From Fibrobacterota bacterium (GTDB lineage: Bacteria; Fibrobacterota; Fibrobacteria; UBA11236), in NCBI GenBank assembly GCA_947482115.1, contig CANKII010000003.1:124001-188000 (forward strand): a stretch of DNA of 64,000 bases, read 5' to 3'. The position numbers and the translations under genes were made by a program. Of the stretch, positions 43,626 to 52,689 are shown piece after piece. The notes under the pieces were generated by a model. That model was not told the origin of the DNA, did no database searches, and saw only the letters and a program-made list of their open reading frames with translations. The stretch's first letter is position 1. Each line of letters starts with the position of its first letter.

Positions 43626-43762
43626 TTAAAGCTCCGTAAAGACCGCATCCTCCACATCCGAATCCTCCGATATTCCTGTGCCATGTCCGCAGTTTGCTCA
43701 TTGAATAGAAAACCCCCGCCGTGGAAATCCACCTTCAGCTTGCCCCGCACAATGACGCGGCT
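43626..43762 (-). pseudogene. Decayed copy of the clpB 3' end
   Basis: The minus strand matches the last 50 or so codons of clpB (ends at 56089), including the stop and CTTTAAT. Shared stretches include GKLK...VDF, FLFN and QTADM. A 15-base in-frame deletion and a one-base deletion after QTADM shift the frame, so it cannot be functional. Identity starts exactly at the stop region and ends at the SR codons. The intact gene is 12.3 kb away in the same orientation. Confidence 0.9.
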
Positions 43763-44548
43763 ATTTGATCTGTCAAATTGAGCAGGGTTTTTGCCAAGTT
43801 GTCGTACAAAACCGTTCGATCTCATAGAAAGTCCGTGATGCCCCAAAGCTCCAACATTTTCGAGAACACCTGGCAAGTACCCTGCACTGCGGTACACTAA
43901 AATTCTTGCCCTGTAAAAAAATGCCTCCGTGAGGCAAGCTCTCATAATGAAACTTACCGCGGAGTGAAGGTGTGATATAAAGGGGGATCGTCTTCCGTTT
44001 TGTGTCATTCAAGTTTGAAAACCCCTACAATTCAATCGGATCGCGACTTTTCTCCGTCGCAAAGAGCTGTGATTGAACACTCCTGTTTACCATGAAACAA
44101 ATTGCCATGCAAGTGATTGTGACAAAAAGAAATGGAAAGAAAGAAAGTTGTGTCCCACATCACCATCCAGCTATCGTCATATGTACCTGACAGAAAATCA
44201 ATAACTCAAGAACAATGATTTTCTCCGTTAACGATTAGTGTTAGTTACCAGTGAACTAATCACCTGATCGGTCACACCAACATTCCCCAAGGAACGTTGT
44301 CACCCTTAATTGCCTCTCTCTAGCGCCTAGGGAGTTGTATGGAGGTCTATTGTGTTCTGTATTAACGCCTACTCCGGCGTGTTGAAAATTATCGCCCTTT
44401 CCCAGGGTTTAAGGGCGAAATCACCGGAGACCAGCTTCCCTGTGAAGCTAACAATCGTTCAATGCAGTCAGGCAATCTCATCCGGAATCCACACAATGAG
44501 GCCTCATTTTCCACTAATAGAAGATCGTTTTTTAAGAGGAGAATCTTT
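43763..44548. other. Long leader region before the giant Ig-repeat gene
   Basis: About 785 bases with no convincing gene. The minus-strand ORF at 43481-44008 is a chance frame running through the clpB remnant. Several short inverted repeats occur (for example GCCTCCGTGAGGC), but no tRNA, riboswitch or clear promoter could be identified. The composition is AT-richer than the flanks. It must contain the promoter of the giant gene. Confidence 0.5.
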
Positions 44549-47500
44549 ATGAAAAATTTCTTCCCTTCCGCCGTTTTGTTTTGTGCAGCTACTGCATTTT
44601 CCGCAGCGCCGACAATTTCATACTCCCCGAGCACGGTGGTGGACACCGTCGGAAAAGCCGCGGCGCATACTCCGACCACTTCGGGAAGCATCACCAGTTG
44701 TTCGGTGACTTCGGGAACACTGCCCGCCGGTTTGAGCATCAACAACACGACATGCGTCATTTCGGGAACCCCGACGACAGCCAAAGTTTCTACGGCTTAC
44801 ACGATTACCGCCTCGAACAGCACGGGATCCGCCATTGCAAGCTTGAACTTGACCGTTCTGCTCGCCAAACCAACCGTGTCCTTTTCCCCAAGTACGTTGG
44901 TGGACACCATCGGTAAAGCCGCAACGCACACACCGACGATCACCGGCACCATTACGAACTGCTCCATAAGTGTTGGCATACTCCCTTTGGGCCTGAGCAT
45001 TAACACCACCACTTGCGCCATCACGGGCACTCCGCTTGCCACACTCATCCCCACTGGCTTTACGATCACCGCCACAAACAGTACGGGATCCGGATCTGCA
45101 GCACTGAACCTGAGCGTCCTCATCGCAAAGCCCACCGTATCCTTCTCGCCGAGCACGGTTGTAGATACTCTTGGCAAAGCGGTGACACATACCCCCACAA
45201 CCACCGGAACCCTTGTCAATTGTGCCATCGCTCCCGCATTGCCTTTGGGACTGAGCATCAACATTTTGACTTGCGCCATTTCCGGAACTCCCACCACAAC
45301 TCAAACTTCCACCGCTTATACGATCACGGCCACCAACCTGACGGGATCCGGAACCGCCACCTTGAATTTGAGCGTTCTGATCGCCAAACCGACCGTGTCC
45401 TTTTCTCCCTCGACCGTGGTGGATACTGTCAGCAAATCAGCCACACACTCTGCGGCGACTACAGGGACCATTACCACTTGCACGGTTTCGCCAACATTAC
45501 CCTCAGGCTTGAACATCAACAGTTCGACTTGTGCCATCTCAGGCACGCCAACAGCGTCTCATTCCGCCACGACTTATACGGTTACGGCATCGAACAGCAC
45601 CGGCTCCGGGACGGGTACTTTGAACCTGACGATTCTCATCGCCAAACCCACGGTGGTTTTTTCCCCCAGCACGGTGATAGACACCATGGGTGTGGTAACC
45701 AGCAACAGTCCTGTAACCACCGGAACCATTTCCAGCTGCGGCATTACTCCGGGGTTATCCCAGGGATTGAGTATCAGCAATTCGACATGCATCATTTCCG
45801 GAACTCCGACGAAGACCCGCACTTCAACCGTTTACACCATTACCGCCACCAACAGCACCGGATCCGCAACCGTCACCCTGAACTTGACCGTTCAGCAACC
45901 CACTGCGCCGGTGGTGAATTTCAATCCGGGTACACTCGTGGATACAATCGGCAAGACCGCAACCCATACTCCAACCACCACGGGAACCATCACCACTTGT
46001 GTGGCGAGTCCGACATTGCCGGTGCCATTGGCCATTAGCAACAGCACTTGTGTCATTTCCGGAACTCCAGCCGCGACTCAAGCTTCAACCGCCTACACCA
46101 TTACCGCCACCAACAGCACCGGATCCGGAACGGCGACGGTCAATCTGAGCATCCTCATCGCCAAACCCACCGTGGCTTTTTCCCCCAGCACGGTTGCGGA
46201 TACGATTGGACAGGCGGTGACGCACACTCCAACCACCACGGGAACCCTTTCCAGTTGCTCCATCTCTCCAACATTGCCGCCGGGATTGAACATCGACGGT
46301 TTGACCTGCGTTATTTCCGGATCCCCAACCACGGCACAGGCCTCCACGGTTTACACCATTACCGCCACAAACAGCACCGGATCGAACACCGCAACCTTGA
46401 ATCTGAGTGCTCTGATTTCCAAACCCACCCTGTCCTTTTCACCAGGTTCCGTGGTGGACACTGTTGACGTCGCGGCAATGCATGTTCCCGCCACCACCGG
46501 AACCATCTCCAGTTGCACGGCGAGTCCATCCCTGCCGGTCTCCCTGTCCATCAACAACTCCACCTGTGTTATTTCCGGCACACCCACCGCACCACAGGCG
46601 CTCACAGCCTACACCATTACAGCGGCAAACAGCACGGGTTCCGCCACGGCCATTGTGAATTTGAGTGTGCAGTCAATACCCACACCCATAGTCACATTCA
46701 ATCCGGGCACTTTGGTGGACACCATGGGAAAAGCGGTTGCACATACTCCAACAACCACCGGCATCATTAAAAACTGCACTGCGACTCCGTCGCTGCCCTC
46801 TCCCATGGTCATAAACACGGCCACTTGCGTCATTTCCGGAACTCCAGCCGCAACGCAATCCTCAACCGCCTATACCATTACGGCATCGAATAGCATGGGA
46901 TCAGGAACGGCGACGGTGAACCTGAGCATCTTGATCGCCAAACCTACCGTGGCTTTCTCTCCAGCCACAGTCTCGGATACCATTGGAGCTGCGGCGGTCC
47001 ATACTCCAACGACCACGGGAACGATCACCAGTTGCACCATCACTCCTGCATTGTCGTCAGGATTGAGCATCAATAATTCGACTTGCGCTATTTCAGGCAC
47101 TCCGACCACGGCCCGTGCTTCCACGGCTTACACGATCACGGCCGCCAACAGCACAGGATCTGGAACCGCCACGCTGAATCTGAGCGTACTCATCCCCAAA
47201 CCCACCTTATCCTTCTCACCAGGTACTGCAACAGATTCTGTTGACATTGCCGCGACTCATTCACCCGCCACCACCGGCACCATCACCAGCTGTAGTGCCA
47301 GCCCGGCACTACCGGCTTCCCTGTCCCTCAACAATTCCACCTGCGTTATTTCCGGAACACCCACAGCACCACAATCACTCACTGCCTATGTTATCACAGC
47401 GGCAAATAGCACAGGTTCCGTCACGGCCGCTTTGAACTTGACTGTACTCACGATTGCAACACCCGTGGTGACATTCAATCCCGGAACGCTGGTGGATACG

Positions 47501-50500
47501 GTAGGAAAAATGGCGACGCACACCCCGACCATCAGCGGGATTATCACGAGTTGTACCGCGAATCCGTCTCTGCCTTCCCCTCTGGTCATAAATAACACGA
47601 CTTGCGTTATTTTCGGAACGCCAACTGCAACACAAGCGCCGACAACTTACACCATCACGGCGACGAACAGCATGGGATCCGGAACTGCAGCTTTGAATCT
47701 CGGAATACTCATTGCAAAGCCCACGCTCGCATTCTCTCCCAACACGGTCGCCGATACCATCGGAGTGGCGGCAACCCACATTCCGACCACAACTGGGACA
47801 ATCACAAATTGCACCATCTCTCCCACGTTGCCATCGGGTTACAGTCTCAACGCTACCCAGTGTTCCGTGTCCGGCAACCCATCCATTGCTCAAACCTCAA
47901 CCGCTTATATCATTACCGCGTCGAACAGCACGGGATCCGCAACCGCCACGCTGAACCTCAGCGTGCTCATCCCCAAACCCGCCCTGTCCTTTTCACCCAA
48001 TTCGGTGCTCGACAGCATTGATATCGCAGTAATACATGCTCCGACAACCACCGGCCTCATCACAAATTGCATTGCGAGCCCGTCATTACCGTCCGGTTTA
48101 TCCGTCAATAACACGACCTGCATTATTTCCGGATCCCCAACTTCCGCTCAACTTTCAACAGCCTATGCCATCACCGCGTCAAACAGCACAGGATCCGCAA
48201 CAGCCATCCTGAATCTTGGAGTGATGTCCACAGGAGCACCCTTAGTGGCATTCAACCCCGGCGCATGGGTGGATACCGTCGGAAAAACAGTGACGCATGT
48301 TCCTTCCACTCTCGGAACCATCACAAGTTGCACCACGAACCCTGTCTTGCCTTCTTCCCTGTCCATCGATAACAATACCTGCGTCATTACTGGAACTCCA
48401 ACTGCTGCGCAGGCCTCCACGGCTTATGCCGTTACCGCTTCCAACAGCACGGGTTCGGGAACCGCAACATTGAATCTCAGCGTCCTTATCGCAAAGCCCA
48501 CCGTATCCTTCTCTCCGGGAATGTCAGCGGATACCATCGGCACCATGGCAAGTCATAGTCCCACAACCACGGGAGTCATCACCCATTGCGGCGTTTCTCC
48601 CGCCTTGCCATCCGGTTATTCCTTCGACACCGCAACCTGTGTCATCGCAGGAACTCCAACCACATCGCAGGAATCCACTACCTATGCGATCACGGCCACC
48701 AACAGCACGGGATCCGCAACCGCCACGTTGAACCTCAGCGTGCTTATCCCCAAACCCATGCTGAACTTCTTTCCTGCCTCTGTCTTCGACACCATGGACA
48801 TTCCAGCGGTTCATGTTCCGACTATCACAGGTATCATCACAAGCTGCACTGCAAGCCCTTCATTACCGCCCTCATTATCCATTGACAATTCCACTTGTAT
48901 TGTTTCCGGCGCGCCTACCGCCGCTCAACCCTCAACAACTTATGTCATCACCGCTTCAAACAGCACCGGATTTGCAACCGCAATTCTGAACCTCGCTGTG
49001 ATGTCCACACCTGTGCCCGTGGTTGCTTTCAACCCCGGCACACTCATGGATACCGTTGGCAAAACAGTGACCCATACTCCCACCACCAGCGGCACCATCA
49101 CAAGTTGCACCGCCAACCCACCGCTTCCTCCGTCCCTTTCCATCAACGGCAATAGCTGCATGATTTCCGGAACACCCGCAACGGCACAAGCATCGATCGC
49201 CTATACCATCACCGCAGCCAACAGCGCGGGATCCGGGACTGCAACACTGAATCTTGGCGTGCTCCTCGCCAAACCCACTTTGTCCTTCTCTCCGGGAACG
49301 GTTTCTGACACAGTCGGTGTGGCGGCTACTCACACTGCAACAATCACGGGAACCATTGGCGATTGCGTTGTCTCTCCGTCGCTGCCTTCAGGATTTTCGA
49401 TGGACAACAACACCTGCGAAATGACCGGGATTCCATCCGCGGCACAAACATCCACATCTTATGCCATCATGGCATCCAATAGCACGGGGTCCGCAACCGC
49501 CACGCTGAATCTCAGCGTACTTCTCGCCAAACCCACTCTATCCTTCTCTCCCGGTGTCATGGTGGATACCATTGACCAGGCCATCAGTCACACACCTGTG
49601 ACAACAGGGAGCATCGCAAGTTGCACCGTCACTCCGATTTTGCCATCGGGATACAACATCAACCATTCCACTTGCGAGATCACAGGAACTCCGGTTATTG
49701 AGCAATCTCTCACGGGCTATACGATTACCGCATCGAACAGCACCGGATCGGGTGTTGCCACATTGAGTCTGGGCGTGCATTCCATTCCCACCCCCGTGGT
49801 GACGTTTGCGTCCGGAGGATGGACGGATACCGTTGGTGTTTCCGTGATACATGCTCCCCTGGTGTCAGGAAGCATCACATCCTGCGCCGCTTCACCCGCT
49901 TTACCTGCAGGCCTTGTCCTCGGCAATACAACCTGCGCCATTTCTGGAATACCGGCGGCGCCCTCACCTTCAACCTTGTACGCCATCACGGCCAGCAATG
50001 GCAGCGGTTCCGGAACAACCACGTTGAACTTGAACATTCTCCTCGCCAAACCGACGGTAACTTTCTCACCCAATTCCCTGTTGGATACGGCGGGAAAGCC
50101 GGCAACACACATGCCGTTGATCACCAGTTTGATCTCCGGCTGCGTCATTTCCCCGTCCCTTCCAACGGGCTTTGTCATCAGCAGCACGACCTGCGCCATT
50201 TCCGGCACTCCCACTGTGGCACCTTCATCCAAGACCTACAAGGTTACCGCCACAAACAGCACCGGTTCGGACACCGCCACATTCAACCTGAGCGTCCTGA
50301 TCGCCAAACCCACCGTGTCCTTCTCGCCCAATTCCGTTGTGGATACGGCGGGAAAAGCCGCAACCCATATTCCATCCACAACAGGTGTGATTACGTCATG
50401 CACAATTTCGCCAACGCTTCCCGTTTTGTTCAGCTTTAATGATACGACTTGCGCCATTTCCGGCACTCCCATCGTCACCTCTCCGACGACAGTGTACACC

Positions 50501-52675
50501 GTTACGGCCTCAAACAGCACGGGATCAGGATCCACCACCTTGAACTTGAGTGTGCTTTCAACCTCAACAATTCCGCTGGTCACATTCGGATCCGGCAGCG
50601 TGATGGATACCATGGGAATATTCGCGACTCACACCCCAACCCTTTCGGGCGGAACGCCCACAATTTGCACCGCCTCCCCGGCGCTGCCGGAAGGCATCTC
50701 CATCGGCAATGCGACTTGCATCATTACTGGAGTACCGACCGCGCCTTCTTCTTCCACGGTGTATACCATTACCGCTCTCAACGGAAACGGATCGGGGACT
50801 ACCACACTGAATTTGGCCGTGTTGATCGCCAAACCCACGGTGTCCTTCTCGCCCAATTTGGTGAACGATACGGTGGGACAGCCGACAAACCACATTCCAA
50901 CAACTTCCAGTTCAATTGCGAACTGCACGATTTCTCCCGCACTACCAGCCGGATATGTCATCGACAACACAACGTGTGCCATCTCCGGAACCCCCACCAC
51001 AGACCAGGCTGCCAAGACCTATACCATTATGGCGTCAAACAGCACCGGAACGGGAACCGCCACTTTGAACATCAGCGTGCGGGTATCCAAACCCACGGTG
51101 TCCTTCTCGCCCAATTCATTCGTGGATACGATCGGCAAAGCGGTCGTTCACACTGCAACAACAACCAGTTCCATTACAAGTTGCTTGAGCTCCCCCGCGC
51201 TTCCAACCGGCCTTGTCCTGAATAATACGACCTGCGCCATTTCAGGGACGCCCATCATTACCTCCCCCACAACAACCTATGCCATTACAGCGGCGAATGG
51301 TACGGGGTCGGGAACCGCCACCTTGAGCTTGAGCATTCTTTCAACCGGCGCTACGCCATTGATGACGTACGGCTCCACTCCCTTGGTGGATACCATCGGC
51401 ACTTCCTTGCTTCATGCTCCCACTCTTTCAGGCGGCGCTCCCAATACCTGCACCGCTTCCCCCGCCTTGCCCGCAGGACTTGTCCTCAGCAATACAACAT
51501 GCATCATCACGGGGACGCCGCTTGCCGTTTCCCTTTCAACACCGTACACCATCACCGCCACCAATAGCAGCGGTTCAGGAACCGCCGCCTTGAATTTGGC
51601 CGTGCTCATCGCCAAACCCTCGATATCATTCTCGCCCAATTTGGTGAATGATACGGTGGGACTTTTGGTTAATCACACTCCAATCATCACGGGTCCCATT
51701 GCGAGTTGCGCCATCTCTCCGGCATTACCACTGGGTTATGTGATCGACAGCTCAACCTGCGTGATTTCCGGAACACCTACCCTTGTGACTTCTGCAACGA
51801 CATATACGATTACCGCATCTAACAGCACTGGCATCGGTATGACCACTTTGAAAGTTGCGTCCATCGCTCCCATCATCACCTACCCTGTCACTACGGCAAG
51901 TTATCTGGTCGGCGCGATGATATCTGACAACACGCCCCTCAGCGTGGGAGGCCCAAACACCCAATTCTCGATCTCTCCAAACTTGACCGCAAACACCGGT
52001 CTGATATTCGATACTTTGACCGGAATGATTTCGGGAACACCAACTGTGCAATCCCTTTCAAAAAATTATACGGTCGCGATTTCCGGAGAATGGGGGACCA
52101 CTGCAATCACATTGAAAATCGCGTCTTTCAAGATTCCCTCCAGCCTGTCCTATTCGGATGATCCCACCACTTACGTGCTGGGCATCCCCATCACTCCGAA
52201 CAGTCCTTCCGTATCGGGAATGATCACACATTATTCGGTGAACCCTCCGCTGCCACAGGGTTTGATTCTCGACAGTCTGTCGGGCGTGATCTCGGGTATT
52301 CCAACGGGGGCGCAGCATTTTTCGGCCGACTATGTCGTGACAGCCTCAAACCCGATGGGTTCCGTCTCCGGAACAGTGAATATCGGAATCGTTGGCCCCC
52401 CCTCGAATCTTTCCTATCAGGACGATGCCCCGACTTATGGGGTGGGTATGCCCATCTTCCCCTTCAACCCACCAGCGGTTCGCGGCATCGTCACCTATTA
52501 CTCGGTAAGTCCGGCGTTTCCGTTGGGGATTATCCTCGACGCCAGCACGGGCTATATAATGGGCACACCTCTGAAAGTCTCTCCGGCTGCCGAGTATACC
52601 ATCACTGCCCAAAATCCGGGCGGCTACACACAAACCACAATCACACTCGGGGTCACCCCCGTTCCCAATCCTTAA
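44549..52675 (+). CDS. Giant secreted protein of 31 Ig-like (He_PIG) domains
   Basis: A 2,708-residue protein. I start it at MKNFFPSAVLFCAATAFSA, which has AAGAGGAG upstream and a signal peptide, not at the ORF-track ATG 29 codons earlier. It is built of 31 tandem domains of 84-88 residues of the putative-Ig (He_PIG) type. A typical unit reads KPTVSFSPSTVVDT, then ISGTPTTAQ and YTITATNSTGSG. Domains 1-28 each have a Cys pair (near ITSC and TTC), probably one disulfide each; domains 29-31 lack it. Likely a long, stiff surface fibre or adhesin stalk. No C-terminal sorting domain is visible. The LamG/Ig gene follows by 14 bases, so they probably act together. Confidence 0.9.
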   Translation: MKNFFPSAVLFCAATAFSAAPTISYSPSTVVDTVGKAAAHTPTTSGSITSCSVTSGTLPAGLSINNTTCVISGTPTTAKVSTAYTITASNSTGSAIASLNLTVLLAKPTVSFSPSTLVDTIGKAATHTPTITGTITNCSISVGILPLGLSINTTTCAITGTPLATLIPTGFTITATNSTGSGSAALNLSVLIAKPTVSFSPSTVVDTLGKAVTHTPTTTGTLVNCAIAPALPLGLSINILTCAISGTPTTTQTSTAYTITATNLTGSGTATLNLSVLIAKPTVSFSPSTVVDTVSKSATHSAATTGTITTCTVSPTLPSGLNINSSTCAISGTPTASHSATTYTVTASNSTGSGTGTLNLTILIAKPTVVFSPSTVIDTMGVVTSNSPVTTGTISSCGITPGLSQGLSISNSTCIISGTPTKTRTSTVYTITATNSTGSATVTLNLTVQQPTAPVVNFNPGTLVDTIGKTATHTPTTTGTITTCVASPTLPVPLAISNSTCVISGTPAATQASTAYTITATNSTGSGTATVNLSILIAKPTVAFSPSTVADTIGQAVTHTPTTTGTLSSCSISPTLPPGLNIDGLTCVISGSPTTAQASTVYTITATNSTGSNTATLNLSALISKPTLSFSPGSVVDTVDVAAMHVPATTGTISSCTASPSLPVSLSINNSTCVISGTPTAPQALTAYTITAANSTGSATAIVNLSVQSIPTPIVTFNPGTLVDTMGKAVAHTPTTTGIIKNCTATPSLPSPMVINTATCVISGTPAATQSSTAYTITASNSMGSGTATVNLSILIAKPTVAFSPATVSDTIGAAAVHTPTTTGTITSCTITPALSSGLSINNSTCAISGTPTTARASTAYTITAANSTGSGTATLNLSVLIPKPTLSFSPGTATDSVDIAATHSPATTGTITSCSASPALPASLSLNNSTCVISGTPTAPQSLTAYVITAANSTGSVTAALNLTVLTIATPVVTFNPGTLVDTVGKMATHTPTISGIITSCTANPSLPSPLVINNTTCVIFGTPTATQAPTTYTITATNSMGSGTAALNLGILIAKPTLAFSPNTVADTIGVAATHIPTTTGTITNCTISPTLPSGYSLNATQCSVSGNPSIAQTSTAYIITASNSTGSATATLNLSVLIPKPALSFSPNSVLDSIDIAVIHAPTTTGLITNCIASPSLPSGLSVNNTTCIISGSPTSAQLSTAYAITASNSTGSATAILNLGVMSTGAPLVAFNPGAWVDTVGKTVTHVPSTLGTITSCTTNPVLPSSLSIDNNTCVITGTPTAAQASTAYAVTASNSTGSGTATLNLSVLIAKPTVSFSPGMSADTIGTMASHSPTTTGVITHCGVSPALPSGYSFDTATCVIAGTPTTSQESTTYAITATNSTGSATATLNLSVLIPKPMLNFFPASVFDTMDIPAVHVPTITGIITSCTASPSLPPSLSIDNSTCIVSGAPTAAQPSTTYVITASNSTGFATAILNLAVMSTPVPVVAFNPGTLMDTVGKTVTHTPTTSGTITSCTANPPLPPSLSINGNSCMISGTPATAQASIAYTITAANSAGSGTATLNLGVLLAKPTLSFSPGTVSDTVGVAATHTATITGTIGDCVVSPSLPSGFSMDNNTCEMTGIPSAAQTSTSYAIMASNSTGSATATLNLSVLLAKPTLSFSPGVMVDTIDQAISHTPVTTGSIASCTVTPILPSGYNINHSTCEITGTPVIEQSLTGYTITASNSTGSGVATLSLGVHSIPTPVVTFASGGWTDTVGVSVIHAPLVSGSITSCAASPALPAGLVLGNTTCAISGIPAAPSPSTLYAITASNGSGSGTTTLNLNILLAKPTVTFSPNSLLDTAGKPATHMPLITSLISGCVISPSLPTGFVISSTTCAISGTPTVAPSSKTYKVTATNSTGSDTATFNLSVLIAKPTVSFSPNSVVDTAGKAATHIPSTTGVITSCTISPTLPVLFSFNDTTCAISGTPIVTSPTTVYTVTASNSTGSGSTTLNLSVLSTSTIPLVTFGSGSVMDTMGIFATHTPTLSGGTPTICTASPALPEGISIGNATCIITGVPTAPSSSTVYTITALNGNGSGTTTLNLAVLIAKPTVSFSPNLVNDTVGQPTNHIPTTSSSIANCTISPALPAGYVIDNTTCAISGTPTTDQAAKTYTIMASNSTGTGTATLNISVRVSKPTVSFSPNSFVDTIGKAVVHTATTTSSITSCLSSPALPTGLVLNNTTCAISGTPIITSPTTTYAITAANGTGSGTATLSLSILSTGATPLMTYGSTPLVDTIGTSLLHAPTLSGGAPNTCTASPALPAGLVLSNTTCIITGTPLAVSLSTPYTITATNSSGSGTAALNLAVLIAKPSISFSPNLVNDTVGLLVNHTPIITGPIASCAISPALPLGYVIDSSTCVISGTPTLVTSATTYTITASNSTGIGMTTLKVASIAPIITYPVTTASYLVGAMISDNTPLSVGGPNTQFSISPNLTANTGLIFDTLTGMISGTPTVQSLSKNYTVAISGEWGTTAITLKIASFKIPSSLSYSDDPTTYVLGIPITPNSPSVSGMITHYSVNPPLPQGLILDSLSGVISGIPTGAQHFSADYVVTASNPMGSVSGTVNIGIVGPPSNLSYQDDAPTYGVGMPIFPFNPPAVRGIVTYYSVSPAFPLGIILDASTGYIMGTPLKVSPAAEYTITAQNPGGYTQTTITLGVTPVPNP
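46160..51610 (+). repeat. Higher-order three-domain repeat inside the giant gene
   Basis: Domain types follow a period of three: A (AKPTVxFSP), B (PKPxLSFSP) and C (xxPxPVVTFNPGTLVDT). Domains 7-18 run A-B-C four times (46160-49267, about 777 bases per triplet). Domains 19-27 run A-A-C three times (49268-51610, about 781 bases per triplet). This shows growth by copying whole triplets rather than single domains. Confidence 0.8.
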
Positions 52676-52689
52676 TTCGGAGGTGCAAT

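Noticed and set aside
43481-44008. Minus-strand 175-residue ORF
   Set aside because: It only runs through the decayed clpB tail and the end of the PAP2-like gene; no signal or family is seen.
43620-44548. tRNA gene as island attachment site
   Set aside because: No cloverleaf, T-loop or CCA-like end could be found; the boundary is the clpB tail instead.
44618-52633. Many minus-strand and frame-shifted ORFs inside the giant Ig gene
   Set aside because: They repeat with the domain period and are low-complexity shadows of the plus-strand repeats, with no start signals or known motifs.
44549-52675. Possible CRISPR-like or satellite DNA repeat
   Set aside because: The periodicity is about 255 bases, in frame, and encodes Ig domains with conserved Cys; there are no short identical repeats with unique spacers.
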